A DNA stretch of 64,000 nt from Chitiniphilus purpureus (GCF_025642115.1 NZ_CP106753.1:2007501-2071500); one strand, 5' to 3'; numbered from the stretch's first letter, positions 34,614-44,285 are shown. Notes: generated from the letters alone by a model not told the origin. Made by a program: numbers and translations.

Positions 34614-35096
34614 TCAGCGGATCACACCGCAGGCGATCCGGTCACCGGACGCGCCGGAGGGCTGGCTCTTCAGATCGTCGGGTTGATCGTGCACCACCAG
34701 CGCGCGGCCCTTGACGTGGGTGCTGGTCAGCCCGGGCACGGTGACATTGAAGGTGGCGCGGCCCTGGGCATCGGCATGGATGTTGCCCAGGTCCCCGTCG
34801 TGGTGACGGCTCGGGTCGGGCTTGCCGTGCGGGTGCCCGTCCGGGTTGTAGTGCGCGCCGGCGCTGCTGGCGTCCGGTGCCGAACAGTCGCCGGTTTCAT
34901 GGATATGAAAGCCGTGCGCGCCGGGCGTGAGGCCAGTGACCTCGCCGGCCACGACCAGACCCTGCCCGGTATCCATCAGGCTCACCGTACCGCGCACCTG
35001 GCTGCCGGAAGCCGGCTCGAGCGGAGTCTGGGTGGGGCCGGTGGCGGCCAGCGCCGGCAGCGCCAGCGTGGCGATCAAAAGGCTCAACGACTTCAT
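34614..35096 (-). CDS. sodC: Periplasmic Cu,Zn superoxide dismutase
   Basis: 160 residues from the ATG at 35096, with AGGAGA upstream on the minus strand. Signal peptide at about 1-18 ('LLIATLALPALAA'). Cu/Zn ligands are in 'GAHGFHIHETGDC', 'AGAHYNPDGHPHG' and 'RHHDGDLGN', and a distal His lies in 'ALVVHDQPDD'. The disulfide pair is C in 'GDCSAP' and C in 'RIACGVIR'. It removes superoxide in the periplasm. Upstream in-frame starts (35144) overlap the divergent nagZ promoter and are unlikely. Confidence 0.95.
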   Translation of the reverse strand: MKSLSLLIATLALPALAATGPTQTPLEPASGSQVRGTVSLMDTGQGLVVAGEVTGLTPGAHGFHIHETGDCSAPDASSAGAHYNPDGHPHGKPDPSRHHDGDLGNIHADAQGRATFNVTVPGLTSTHVKGRALVVHDQPDDLKSQPSGASGDRIACGVIR

Positions 35097-35174
35097 GATG
35101 TACTCTCCTGTGTCGATGTTTGTATACCCGATGGCGTGCAGCACCGCGCGCCCATTCCGTGAGCGACCCTTTCG

Positions 35175-36722
35175 ATGAAGCTAAGTTCTGCAGCACAGAT
35201 CGGCCAGTGCGTGATGGTCGGGTTCGACGGCCTTGTGCCCGATGCGCATATCAAACGTCTGATCCGCGAATATCGGGTGGGTGGGGTGATCCTGTTCCGC
35301 CGCAACGTGGCCGATCCGCGTCAGGTGGCGGCGTTGTGCCGCGCCTTGCAGGAGATCAACGCCGAGGTCAGCGATGTGCCGCTCCTGATCGGCATCGACC
35401 AGGAAGGCGGCATGGTGGCGCGCATCGAGGAAGGGCTGACGCCGCTGCCGTCCGCACTGGCGTATCAGGCGGCCGGGTCGGTGGCCGATTGCGAGGCGCT
35501 GTGGCGCCATGGCGCTGCCGAGCTGGCGGCACTGGGGATCAATGTTGATTTCGCGCCGGTGCTGGACGTGAACAACAATCCGGCCAACCCGGTGATCGGC
35601 GTCCGCGCTTTCGGCGAGGACACCGCCACGGTTTGCGACTACGGGTTGGCGGCGCTGCGTGGTATCCAGGCGGCCGGGATGGCCGGCACCGCCAAGCATT
35701 TCCCCGGCCATGGCGACACCGACACCGACTCCCATCTGGGCGTGCCGCGCGTGGGACATGGCCGGGCGCGGCTCGATGCCGTGGAGCTGGCGCCGTTCCG
35801 TGCCGCCATCGCGGCCGGCGTCGACGGCGTGATGTCGTCGCATGTAGCGTTTCCGGCCGTGGAGCCCGACCCGGATACCCCATCGACACTGTCGCGCGCC
35901 GTGCTGACCGGATTGTTGCGCGACGAGCTGGGCTTTGACGGTGTGGTGTTCACCGATTGCCTGGAGATGGATGCCATCGCGCGCGGCGTGGGTACCGAGC
36001 AAGGCGCGCTGGCGGCATTCCAGGCCGGGGCCGATGTCGTGCTGGTATCGCACCGCGCGGACCGGCAGATCGGCGCCCTTGAACTGCTGGCGCAGGCACT
36101 GGCGCAGGGCACGGTCAGCGCGGCGCAACTGGCGCAATCGTGCGCACGTGTCCTTGCGCTGAAGGCGCGCCGCGGCATGGCCGGCTGGCGGCAGCTGCCG
36201 GCCGACCCCACGCCGGTGTTGCGCACGCCCGATGCGCTCGCGTTGTCCGGCCGGGTACACCGGCGCGCGCTGACCCGGCAGGGGCCGGCGCGTGCGCTGG
36301 ACCCTGCGCTGCCGGTGCTGCTGCTTGCTTTCGAGGTGCAGACCCGTACCGAGATCGACGAGGTGGCGCTCGGCAACCGGGCGCAACTGCGCGATTCGCT
36401 CGCGCTGCCGCTGCAAGCGCGTGGCTTCACGGTCGAGGAAATGGTGCTGGGATTGCAGCCGGACGAGACGCAACGCGACGCGGTCCAGGCCCGCGCAGCC
36501 CAGGCGCCGCAGATCGTGGTGCTCAGCTACAACGCGGTCCTGCATCCGGCACAGCGCGACGTGTTGGCCGCGTTGCCGCCCGAGCGGGTCTGGCTGGTGG
36601 CCGGCCGGCTGCCCTACGATCTGGCGCTGTTGCCGCAGGCCGCCGCCCGGCTGACGCTTTATGCCAATCGTCCTGCGGCCCTGTCGGTGCTGGCGGCGGC
36701 GCTGGCAGGTGAGCACGACTGA
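35175..36722 (+). CDS. nagZ: Beta-N-acetylhexosaminidase, GH3 (NagZ-like, two-domain form)
   Basis: 515 residues. The GH3 barrel carries the NagZ loop 'KHFPGHGDTDTDSHLG' (about 174-189), whose Asp/His pair is the acid/base, and nucleophile Asp in 'FTDCLEMDAI' (about 260). About 170 further residues form a C-terminal domain, so the protein is longer than the 340-residue NagZ of enterobacteria and resembles the two-domain Gram-positive form. No signal peptide. In this host it may serve both murein recycling and breakdown of chitin-derived GlcNAc oligomers taken up after chitinase action. Confidence 0.88.
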   Translation: MKLSSAAQIGQCVMVGFDGLVPDAHIKRLIREYRVGGVILFRRNVADPRQVAALCRALQEINAEVSDVPLLIGIDQEGGMVARIEEGLTPLPSALAYQAAGSVADCEALWRHGAAELAALGINVDFAPVLDVNNNPANPVIGVRAFGEDTATVCDYGLAALRGIQAAGMAGTAKHFPGHGDTDTDSHLGVPRVGHGRARLDAVELAPFRAAIAAGVDGVMSSHVAFPAVEPDPDTPSTLSRAVLTGLLRDELGFDGVVFTDCLEMDAIARGVGTEQGALAAFQAGADVVLVSHRADRQIGALELLAQALAQGTVSAAQLAQSCARVLALKARRGMAGWRQLPADPTPVLRTPDALALSGRVHRRALTRQGPARALDPALPVLLLAFEVQTRTEIDEVALGNRAQLRDSLALPLQARGFTVEEMVLGLQPDETQRDAVQARAAQAPQIVVLSYNAVLHPAQRDVLAALPPERVWLVAGRLPYDLALLPQAAARLTLYANRPAALSVLAAALAGEHD

Positions 36723-36891
36723 TCGTCCGGCGCCGCGCCTTGCATGGGCTGGGTGCTGCTGCTATGCCTGCGATAGACGTCCTCTTGACGCCGGCAGGTG
36801 GGCAGGTGGGCGGCCATGCTTGCAAACGGGGCAGCTCCGGTATACTGCGGCGCACAGCCCTGCGTCATCGGATGCAGCGTGCAGATCATGT

Positions 36892-36919
36892 TTGCACAAA
36901 TATACTTTGGCGTTAGACT
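36892..36919 (+). promoter_or_regulatory. Candidate promoter of the small basic secreted protein
   Basis: TTGCAC (36892-36897) and TAGACT (36914-36919) with a 16-bp spacer, 43 bp before the start codon. TATACT at 36901 and 36841 are alternative -10 hexamers without good -35 partners. Confidence 0.4.
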
Positions 36920-36962
36920 GGGCGCCGATAGTCTGCCCGGCAATAGCGAGAGGATGGGGGTC

Positions 36963-37262
36963 ATGAAAAAGTTACTGGTGTACGTGCTGGCCCTGGCTTT
37001 GTCGCCTGCATTTGCGGTGGATGAGCCGCTGCCGTTCGACGAGCCGGCCTACGCGCCCCAGGTGATACGTGCATCGGCGCAGTCACCGCAGAAACGCGCC
37101 GTCCTGGGCAAGAGCAAATACAGCAAGAAATTTGCGAACAAGTCGTCGCGCAAGCATCTGGCCAGCCGTAAGGCCAAGGGTGGCAAGTATGCGGCAGCCT
37201 CCAAGCGCACCTATGCGCAGAAGGGCGAGCGCCGCCAGCTTGCGGCCAATACCCGGCGTTAA
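36963..37262 (+). CDS. Small secreted Lys/Arg/Ser/Ala-rich protein
   Basis: 99 residues from the ATG at 36963 (AGAGGA upstream). Signal peptide MKKLLVYVLALALSPAFA. The mature protein is extremely basic, with alternating Lys/Ser/Ala/Arg stretches ('KYSKKFANKSSRKHLASRK'), low complexity and no Cys. No family recognised. It could bind nucleic acid, LPS or another polyanion outside the cytoplasm, which is conjecture. A clear terminator follows at 37292. Confidence 0.7.
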   Translation: MKKLLVYVLALALSPAFAVDEPLPFDEPAYAPQVIRASAQSPQKRAVLGKSKYSKKFANKSSRKHLASRKAKGGKYAAASKRTYAQKGERRQLAANTRR

Positions 37263-37291
37263 AGCGGGATTCGGCATGTGGATATGCAGTG

Positions 37292-37319
37292 AAAGGGCCC
37301 AGATGAACTGGGCCTTTTT
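37292..37319 (+). terminator. Rho-independent terminator
   Basis: AAAGGGCCCAG and CTGGGCC-TTTTT form a stem with a 5-nt loop and T5 tail, 30 bp after the basic secreted protein gene. Confidence 0.85.
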
Positions 37320-37375
37320 GTTGGCGCGGTATGAGCTAGGGCCGTTTTCACTGACCAGTCCGTTGTGAGGGCGCG

Positions 37376-37942
37376 CTCCGCTGCGATGTGGGCTGGCGGA
37401 AGCGCCCTGAATGACCGCATCGGCTTCCATCGACATGCGGTTCATGTTTGCCGTGACCTTGGTCATCTGGTTGGTGGCGGCTGATTGCGTTGCAGGCGCT
37501 GGCGGTCAGTCCGGTTTCGTCCTGGCTGCCCATGGCGATGCCGCGGGTTAGAACGCCTGCGCCACCGGCGATTTCGAGCAAGGCATCCCAACAGTTGCGT
37601 CCCCAGGCAGCAGGTGTGACAGCGCAAGATTGGCCAGCCCACTGGCAATCGCGCCGATGACCGTGCCGGGTATCCGGTCGACTCCCTCGGGGTGGCTGTG
37701 ATGAACTTGGCCTTGCCAGCGATCTCCATGTTGCCTAACGCATCGCTGCCACAGTCTGAGCCGAGCAGGCTGGCATCGAAACCCGGCATCACCTTGCCGA
37801 CCGGTTTGAGGGGGCTGCCTGCTTGCGGGTGGGTAACGATCCTACCCGTGCGGGTAGGCCCGAAGCGATAGCCGCCAGACCGCAGCTTGATGCCCTGAAC
37901 GACCTGCTGTACTTCATCGAACGGGACGTCACTGTCGACCAA
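37376..37942 (-). pseudogene. Gene debris on the minus strand
   Basis: Coding-like minus-strand segments in different frames: 37942-37680 ('GKVMPGFDASLLGSDCGSDA' onwards), then pieces containing 'GSQDETGLTASACN' and 'NRMSMEADAVIQ'. No frame spans the region, so it looks like a decayed gene with several frameshifts. I cannot assign a family. Confidence 0.35.
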
Positions 37943-38107
37943 GCCGGTCAGAGTGCCACTCTCCAGAATACAGCCGACTTGATTTCGTTTCCTGGGCTGC
38001 TCACCAGCCCGCTAGGCAGGTCGGGCAGAGCGGACCTGAGCGGCCGCCCAGGCAGCGCTGTGGCTTGCGCTGCGTTGCCTGGAGGGTGTGGTGTCGTGTT
38101 GGGCGCT

Positions 38108-38917
38108 TTATTGGGTACGAAAACTGCTGATGGTGAAGATGCGCATCATCGGCTCCGTGCTGCCGCTGCCGAACCACCGGTCAAAGCTCTTCAGGGCGTC
38201 GCCGCTGGTTTCCATGTCGACCAGCGCTGCGTTGACTGCCGCCTGCAGCTCCTTTTCGCCCTTGCGTAGACCGACGGCGATGGTCTTTATGCTGAGCGCA
38301 AAGCTGGATACTTCATACTGCCCGCGCACATTGGCCGGCAGGCGCGCCTGGAAGCTGGCAAGCACCGGGCCGTCGGCGACGGCACCGTCGATCTGGCCTG
38401 TGACCAGCGCCTTGACGATTTCTGGCTTGTCTTCGAATTCGACCAACTTGGCTTGCGGGAAGTCTTTGCGCAGCATCTTGGCAGTGCTGGAGGTGGCTGT
38501 CGCGCCAAGGCGGGCTGCGTTGAGGTCCGACTCTTGCTTGAAGCGGCCTTTCTTGCCCAGCACTTTGTCTTCGGTGACGAAGTAGGCGACGCTGAAGTCG
38601 ATTTCCTTTTCCCGATCACGGGTACGGGTGAGGTCGGCCACCACCAGATCGACTTGGCGTTTTTTCAGGGCCGGGATGCGGTCATCCGATTCAACGGTGA
38701 TGAACACCGGCTTTACGCCCAAGCGGCGTGCAATGCCTTGGGCAAATTCGATGTCGTAGCCACGCAGCAGCCGGGTTTTCGGATCCAGCTGGGAAAACGG
38801 TGGAGAGGAGTCCTTTACGCCGATCAGGATTTCGCCCTTTTTCTTGATATCGGTAAGGTCATCCGCATGGGCGAGGCCGGCAAGGGCGACGAGGGCGGCA
38901 AGCAGGAGGTGACGCAT
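38108..38917 (-). CDS. Periplasmic amino-acid-binding protein (ABC transporter type)
   Basis: 269 residues from the ATG at 38917. Signal peptide MRHLLLAALVALAGLAHA. It then has a type II solute-binding fold of the glutamate/aspartate/glutamine kind: 'GEILIGVKDSSPPFSQLDPKT', 'GYDIEFAQGIARRLG' and 'DLVVADLTRTRDREKEIDFS'. It should deliver a polar amino acid to an inner-membrane permease. No permease or ATPase gene is adjacent, so this is an orphan binding protein or part of a signalling receptor system. A terminator-like hairpin lies at 39140, on its upstream side. Confidence 0.88.
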   Translation of the reverse strand: MRHLLLAALVALAGLAHADDLTDIKKKGEILIGVKDSSPPFSQLDPKTRLLRGYDIEFAQGIARRLGVKPVFITVESDDRIPALKKRQVDLVVADLTRTRDREKEIDFSVAYFVTEDKVLGKKGRFKQESDLNAARLGATATSSTAKMLRKDFPQAKLVEFEDKPEIVKALVTGQIDGAVADGPVLASFQARLPANVRGQYEVSSFALSIKTIAVGLRKGEKELQAAVNAALVDMETSGDALKSFDRWFGSGSTEPMMRIFTISSFRTQ

Positions 38918-39139
38918 GGCGGTTGGTCCGTTCGAGGTGGTGGAATGCGGGAAGGGGCAGGTGGTGATCAAAAGGGGTGATGCCTGGTTCTTGGGTGTGT
39001 TTTGCTGACTCGCAGCGTCCCCGGGTATTACGGTAAATCCCCGCACGATGCAACTTTACTTGCGCGACGATTGCGGGCGTGTCGTCGCCGGCAGCTATGG
39101 TGCCATGATGGAAGGATTTTTACAGGAGGTCGCCCATGC

Positions 39140-39166
39140 AAAAAGCCCGGTTTCCCGGGCTTTTTT
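39140..39166. terminator. Bidirectional terminator before chitinase 2 stop
   Basis: AAAAAGCCCGG (39140-39150) and CCCGGGCTTTTTT form a strong stem flanked by A5 on the left and T6 on the right. It lies 39 bp past the chitinase stop on the minus strand and can end that transcript. Confidence 0.85.
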
Positions 39167-39204
39167 GTTGGAGCGAGGAGAAGGGGGCGTGCGCCCCCGG
39201 CTAC

Positions 39205-40977
39205 TTACTTCAGTGTGACGCTCCAGTTGGCTTCCACGCACTTCACGTATTGCCCATCGATCAGCGCGTTGTACGGGGTCTGGTAGCTGACAAGCTGACA
39301 CTTGTTCTCGCCGCCCATCTTCCAGTCCTTTTCCCAGTAGATGTTGAATGCGGCCGACGACCCGCCGTCGAAGCGGCCCATGCCGGCGCACTTCATCGAC
39401 TCCTTGTTGATATCCCAGCCCAGATCGCGAGCGAACTCGACGTAGTAGTCGATGCGGTTCTGCGCGGCCTTCTTGGTCGGGCTGTCCTGGCACTCGGCGT
39501 TGATGATCTGGATGGTGGTCGGGAAGTCGTTGCCCAGTTGGCGGACCTTGTCGAACTCGTTCGGCACCCAGGTGCCGTCGATCACGTGCAGCATCGAGGG
39601 CTTGGGCGGTTGCGGGTAGATGAAGAAGAACACCGCCGAGGCAAGGTTCAGCCAGGTGTCGGCCACCAGTTCGGGGTTGTTCAAGAGCTTGAACTGGTCA
39701 CCCTCGAACATCGCCTGCGAGAACGGGCCGTAGTTGTAGTTGTAAGACAACTGCTTGGCGCCGCGACCGAAGTAGCCCTTGAACTGGCCATTGGGCAGCT
39801 TGCCGCAGGTCCAGATCTTGTTGAACACCGGATCGTTGCACTCGGCGTTGTAGCCGGACTTGGTCTCGTCCCAGCCCATTTCACGCACGTGCACCAGTGC
39901 CTGACGCCATTCGGGGATGCCGAACTGCTCGATGCTGTGGCCGCCGGTCTCCTGGGCGAAGTGGGCGAACATCGCGGCGAGCGAACGACGGCAGATCTCG
40001 TCGCTGTTGCGTCCATCGGTATAGGTGTCGCAGAAGCCCGGGAACTTGGCCACGCCCTGCAGGAAGCCCTGGTAGGTGTACGACGGGTTGCGCACCTGGA
40101 AGTAGTAATCGAACTTCTGCTGCGAGACCAGCGCCTCGACCCGCTTCACGTTCTCCGGATTGGTCGCCTTGCCCGGCGCCACGGCTTCGACCTGGGCATT
40201 GGGCAGCGTGCGCACCGAGTACTTCACCTTGCGGAAGATATCCGAGTTGGTCAGCTGCGCCGCATAGGCTTCGGCTTCGGCCTTGGTCGGCACCCCGCCC
40301 GGCGTCGGGGTGACTGGCGTGGGCGTCACTGGCGTGGGGGTCGGAGTCACCGGGGCCGGCGTCGGCGTGACGGGCGTGGGGGTGACCGGCGTCGGTGTGG
40401 GTGCCACCGGGGTCGGTGTCGGCGTCGGCGTGCCGCCGTTGCCGCAAACGCCGATGTCCTGCCACAACGTATTGCTGGACGCCGGATTCCAATTGGCCCC
40501 TACATGCGCCACATGGGTGACCAGCGCGCGATAGTTGCGGCCGTTGTAGGTGACCAGGGTGCCGGCGGTGTAGGTCCTGCCTTCGGCCCAGGCCGGATTG
40601 CAGGTGCCGGAGACGGGCGTCGGCGTGGGGTTCGGCCGCGGTGTCGGGGTCACCACCGGAGTGGGCGTCGGGGTGACGGCCACCGGGGTCGGGGTGACGG
40701 CAGGGGTGGGGGTGACCGCCGGCGTCGGCGTGACGACCGGGGTGGGGGTGGCTGTGACAGGGGTCGGGGTGGTGACGCTCAACAACTGCCAGGGTCCCCA
40801 CTGCGCGGCACCGGGCATGTCGCCCTGGGTCCACCACTTGGCCTTGTAGGCCTTGCCCTGGTAGGTCACTTCCTGTCCGGCGTTGTAGACCGCCTGGTTG
40901 TTCCACTCCGCCGCTTGGGCGAAACCAATGGTTGCCAAGGCCACGACAAGTGCGTGGCGGCCGCTCAGGCTCAGCAT
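39205..40977 (-). CDS. Secreted GH19 chitinase with two chitin-binding modules
   Basis: 590 residues. Signal peptide at about 1-22 ('HALVVALATIGFAQA'). CBM5/12-type module 1 spans about 24-66, then a Thr/Pro/Val linker (68-123). Module 2 spans about 126-175, with a second linker (183-228). The GH19 domain runs from about 235 to 590. The catalytic Glu is E343 in 'FAQETGG'; 'GYFGRGAKQLSYNYNYG' is the substrate-cleft motif. Its catalytic domain is longer than that of chitinase 1 and from a different GH19 branch, so the two may attack different chitin forms. Confidence 0.94.
   Translation of the reverse strand: MLSLSGRHALVVALATIGFAQAAEWNNQAVYNAGQEVTYQGKAYKAKWWTQGDMPGAAQWGPWQLLSVTTPTPVTATPTPVVTPTPAVTPTPAVTPTPVAVTPTPTPVVTPTPRPNPTPTPVSGTCNPAWAEGRTYTAGTLVTYNGRNYRALVTHVAHVGANWNPASSNTLWQDIGVCGNGGTPTPTPTPVAPTPTPVTPTPVTPTPAPVTPTPTPVTPTPVTPTPGGVPTKAEAEAYAAQLTNSDIFRKVKYSVRTLPNAQVEAVAPGKATNPENVKRVEALVSQQKFDYYFQVRNPSYTYQGFLQGVAKFPGFCDTYTDGRNSDEICRRSLAAMFAHFAQETGGHSIEQFGIPEWRQALVHVREMGWDETKSGYNAECNDPVFNKIWTCGKLPNGQFKGYFGRGAKQLSYNYNYGPFSQAMFEGDQFKLLNNPELVADTWLNLASAVFFFIYPQPPKPSMLHVIDGTWVPNEFDKVRQLGNDFPTTIQIINAECQDSPTKKAAQNRIDYYVEFARDLGWDINKESMKCAGMGRFDGGSSAAFNIYWEKDWKMGGENKCQLVSYQTPYNALIDGQYVKCVEANWSVTLK
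40296..40776 (-). repeat. Thr/Pro/Val-linker minisatellites in chitinase 2
   Basis: Two blocks, 40296-40431 and 40611-40776, encode TPTPV-type repeats built from a 12-15-bp GTCACCCCGACGCC-like unit, one on each side of chitin-binding module 2. Near-perfect units suggest copy-number drift. Confidence 0.8.
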
Positions 40978-41440
40978 AAAAACTCCTCCATCCTCTATCG
41001 TTTTGTTCCGGCTTTGAGCCGGATGTCGGCAATGGTATCAGTTGGATGGCATGCGTCAAATGCAGCTTACACGGCTTGATCAGAAAAATTCATTCGTAAT
41101 CAAACAAATATCATGGATTGATAATTTCCTTTGGCGGCTTGCTTACAAAGTGCTGGAAATAAGCCATGGAATTGGTATGGTCGTAAGCGCTTGATTAAGT
41201 CCAATTTCCAGGATGGACAAGGGTCAGACCACCATTGCAATACCCTAACGATTGCAAGGTTTTTACGCGTGCTTGCTGACGCATTTGACGGGCAGGTGCA
41301 AGCCGGCAGTCTTATGACGAACGGATAAACGGTTGCAAATCCGGGATGAGCGGATGGCGGTGTGCGCAAGCGCATCCGCTGGGCAGGCCGTGATCGAATC
41401 GAGTGGCCCGGCCCTGTGCGGCAGGGCCGTGGCGTGTGCC
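40978..41440. other. Gene-free stretch upstream of chitinase 2
   Basis: About 460 bp between the chitinase start and the aroA stop. The part at 41080-41340 is AT-rich relative to its flanks and must carry the chitinase promoter (minus strand). I see no gene or clear operator. Confidence 0.45.
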
Positions 41441-42754
41441 TCAGCGCCGGGTGATGCGCGCCAGCTCGTCGAAGTAGGTGGGGAAGGTCTTGGCGGTGCA
41501 GCCCGGATCAAGGATGCGCACCGGCGCCGCCAGCGCCACCAGTGAGAAACACATCGCGATGCGGTGGTCGTCATAGGTGGCAATGGCCGCGTCCGGCGTG
41601 AGCTGGGCCGGTGGCGTGACCACCAGGTAGTCCCGGCCTTCCTCGACGGTCGCGCCCACCTTGCGCAGCTCGGTGGCCATGGCGGTGATACGGTCGGTTT
41701 CCTTGACGCGCCAGCTCTCGATATTGCGCAAGGTGGTGGTGCCTTCGGCGAACAGTGCGGCCACGGCAATGGTCATCGCCGCATCGGGGATATGGTTGAA
41801 ATCCATATCGATGGCCTTGAGCTTGCCCGAGGCAGGGCGGCTGGCACAGATCCAGTTGTCGCCGCGCTCGATCACCGCGCCCATCGCCTCCAGCGCTTCG
41901 GCGAAGCGCACATCGCCCTGGATGCTCTGCCTGCCGACCCCGGTGACGACCACGGGCGCGTCGGCCGTAGCCGCAATGGCGCCGGCAGCAAGGAAATAGG
42001 ACGCGGACGAGGCATCGCCCTCGACGAAGATCTCGCCGGGGCTATGGTAGGTCTGGCCACCAGGGATGAAGAATTCGGCCCAGTCGTTGCCGTTGACGCC
42101 ACGGCGTTCGACCGTGATGCCGAAGCGCTTGAGCAGATTGAGCGTGATCTCGATATAGGGCTTGGAGATCAGCTCGCCGACCACTTCGATGGTGATATCG
42201 CGGCCCGCCAGCGGCAGCGCCATCAAGAGGCCGGTGAGGAACTGGCTGGAGACGTTGCCCTTCACCGCGACGCGCTCACCGGTGATGGTGCCGGGGTGGA
42301 TCTGCAGCGGCGGGTAGCCTTGGTTGCCCAGGTATTCGATCCGCGCGCCGGCCTGGCGCAGTGCGTCCACCAGATCACCGATCGGGCGCTCGTGCATGCG
42401 CGGCACACCATGCAGGTGATAGCTGCCGTCCGCAAGGGCCAGTGCCGCGGTCAGCGGGCGGAAGGCGGTACCGGCGTTGCCGAGGAACAACGAGGCATCC
42501 TTGACCGGGAAATCGCCGCCGCAGCCCATGATGCGGAAGTCGCGGCCATCGCCGACCTGCTCCCAGCGCACGCCCAGCGTGGCCAGCGCTTCCAGCATGC
42601 GCTGGGTATCGTCCGAGGCCAGCAGGCCCTTGACCAGTGTTTCACCCTGGCAGAGCGCGGCCAGCAGCAGCGTGCGATTGGAGATGCTCTTGGAGCCAGG
42701 CAGATCGACAGTGCCGGCGACACGGGCACGTGCAGAAAGGTCGAGATGTTCCAT
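41441..42754 (-). CDS. aroA: 3-phosphoshikimate 1-carboxyvinyltransferase (EPSP synthase)
   Basis: 437 residues. Shikimate-pathway enzyme joining PEP and shikimate-3-phosphate. '[18 protein letters not shown]' and '[13 protein letters not shown]' (the glyphosate/PEP loop with the usual G-N-A-G-T-A) are class I signatures; 'WRVKETDRI' and '[10 protein letters not shown]' are also present. Full length. It is followed on the minus-strand side by no partner; waaF lies 71 bp upstream in the same direction. Confidence 0.97.
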   Translation of the reverse strand: MEHLDLSARARVAGTVDLPGSKSISNRTLLLAALCQGETLVKGLLASDDTQRMLEALATLGVRWEQVGDGRDFRIMGCGGDFPVKDASLFLGNAGTAFRPLTAALALADGSYHLHGVPRMHERPIGDLVDALRQAGARIEYLGNQGYPPLQIHPGTITGERVAVKGNVSSQFLTGLLMALPLAGRDITIEVVGELISKPYIEITLNLLKRFGITVERRGVNGNDWAEFFIPGGQTYHSPGEIFVEGDASSASYFLAAGAIAATADAPVVVTGVGRQSIQGDVRFAEALEAMGAVIERGDNWICASRPASGKLKAIDMDFNHIPDAAMTIAVAALFAEGTTTLRNIESWRVKETDRITAMATELRKVGATVEEGRDYLVVTPPAQLTPDAAIATYDDHRIAMCFSLVALAAPVRILDPGCTAKTFPTYFDELARITRR

Positions 42755-42825
42755 GGTGCAGGGCGGGCGGTAGGAAAGTCGGACATGATACCGCGCCGGC
42801 CGGCGGGCCCGCGAGCGTGGCGGCG

Positions 42826-43839
42826 TCAGCGCTGTCCGGTCAGCGCATCGAGCGCCGCCTGCACGCGCTCCGGCCCCAGATCGTTCAGGCACTTCATATG
42901 GCCCAGCGGACAGGTGCGCTCGAAGCAGGGGCTGCACTCGACATTGAGCGACACCACGCGCGCGCTGGCCGAAAGCGGCGGCGTGAATACCGGCGAGCTG
43001 GAACCGTAGACCGCCGCCAACGGCAGGCCCAGCGCCGCTGCCACGTGCATCAGCCCGGAGTCGTTGCAGACGGCGGCAGCGGCAAGCGCCATCAGATCGA
43101 TGGCCTGCGCCAGGCTGGTCCGGCCGGCAAGGTCGACCACGCCCGGGGCGGCAGCCACGATCTCGCCGCAGATCCCGGCATCCTTGCTGGAGCCGAACAG
43201 CCACACCTGCCAGCCGCGGGCGAGGTACCCACGCGCCAGCGCCGCTGCATGCCGTGCAGGCCAGCGTTTGGCCGGGCCGTACTCGGCGCCGGGGCAGAGG
43301 GCGAGGATGGGGCGGTCGATGTCCAGCCCCAGCGTGGCGAGCACGGCTGCACTGGCTGCTGCGTCAACTGCCAACCGGGGGTCGGGAATGGGGTGGACGG
43401 GCGGCATGCCCTTGGGTTCGGCCAGGGCCGCGAAGCGCTCGACCATGCGCGGCAGCGCCGCCTTGTCGAGCCGGCGCCTATCGTTCAAGAGGCCGTAGCG
43501 GGCTTCGCCAAGCCAGCCGGTGCGGCACGGAATGCCGGCGAACAGCGGCACCAGCGCGCTCTTGAGCGAGTTGGGCAGTACGATGGCCTGGTCATAACCG
43601 CGCCGTGCCAGCTGGCGGGCAAGCTGCCAGCGTTGCTGCAGCGCGAGTTCGCCGTGGGCGAATGGCGCATCGATGGCGTCGCGGATCTGCGGCATGCGTG
43701 CGTGCAGGGGGCGGGTCCAGGCCGGGGCCAGCACGTCGATGGCCACGCCCGGATGGCGCGCGGCCAACCGGGCGTAGAGCGGCTGGGCCATCACCGCATC
43801 GCCCACCCAGGCCGGTGCCACGATCAGGATCTGTTTCAT
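42826..43839 (-). CDS. waaF: Lipopolysaccharide heptosyltransferase II
   Basis: 337 residues, GT9 family. '[22 protein letters not shown]' is the N-terminal Rossmann start of WaaF. '[13 protein letters not shown]' (sugar-nucleotide loop) and '[14 protein letters not shown]' (C-terminal binding) are characteristic, and '[15 protein letters not shown]' is the Cys-rich WaaF tail. It adds the second heptose to the LPS inner core. Its start overlaps the stop of the cupin gene by 4 bp. Confidence 0.95.
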   Translation of the reverse strand: MKQILIVAPAWVGDAVMAQPLYARLAARHPGVAIDVLAPAWTRPLHARMPQIRDAIDAPFAHGELALQQRWQLARQLARRGYDQAIVLPNSLKSALVPLFAGIPCRTGWLGEARYGLLNDRRRLDKAALPRMVERFAALAEPKGMPPVHPIPDPRLAVDAAASAAVLATLGLDIDRPILALCPGAEYGPAKRWPARHAAALARGYLARGWQVWLFGSSKDAGICGEIVAAAPGVVDLAGRTSLAQAIDLMALAAAAVCNDSGLMHVAAALGLPLAAVYGSSSPVFTPPLSASARVVSLNVECSPCFERTCPLGHMKCLNDLGPERVQAALDALTGQR

Positions 43840-44198
43840 GCCGGCAGAACCTTGGATCGCGCCCCCGGTGCACGACCGCCGTGCGACGGCGGCTTGGCAA
43901 TCGCCGGGAAATGCACGTCGTCTTTGCCCTGATTGAACACCGGATAGGCCATGCCGGCGGGCAGGTGCTGGCAGTGCCCGGGTACCGGCGTGCGCTCCTG
44001 GCCGGCCAGCCCGATGGTCTGTGAAGCGGCAGGCCGTTGGAAGAACGGTTGCGTGTGCAAATGGCGGTGGGGCATCTCGGCTGCGCCGGGCGGCATGCGT
44101 TCGCGGATCACGGACTGCGCGGTGCGCTGCAGAAGAGGCCGGCCGTCGCGCCGTTCGCGGTGGCGATGGCGCTTGGCCCATTCAAGGTCGGCCATCAT
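43836..44198 (-). CDS. Cupin-domain protein, possibly decaying
   Basis: 120 residues in one open frame. The C-terminal half keeps cupin strands: 'MPHRHLHTQPFF' (metal-binding His cluster), 'HCQHLPAGMAYPVFNQGKDDVHF' in outline, and 'PPSHGGR', which normally reads PPSHGDR. Several otherwise conserved positions are changed, including the strand after 'QPFF', and the N-terminus is very basic, so this may be a gene accumulating substitutions. The start (Met-Met at 44198/44195) lacks a clear ribosome site. It overlaps waaF by 4 bp. Function unknown. Confidence 0.55.
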   Translation of the reverse strand: MMADLEWAKRHRHRERRDGRPLLQRTAQSVIRERMPPGAAEMPHRHLHTQPFFQRPAASQTIGLAGQERTPVPGHCQHLPAGMAYPVFNQGKDDVHFPAIAKPPSHGGRAPGARSKVLPA

Positions 44199-44285
44199 GC
44201 GCTTGGCTCGTCCAGGCGGCGGGGCAGGCCGCCGGCTGCGTCGGTCGGTAGGCACAGGCGTGGACCGGCGGCACACAGGGCATGC

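Noticed and set aside
40296..40776. Repeated units that resemble a small repeat array at first sight
   Set aside because: They are in-frame Thr/Pro linker codons without unique spacers, so not a CRISPR. No CRISPR array was seen anywhere in the window.
39136..41079. 647-codon plus-strand frame opposite chitinase 2
   Set aside because: Shadow of the GH19 gene; its Gly/Arg-rich repeats are the complement of the TPTPV linkers.
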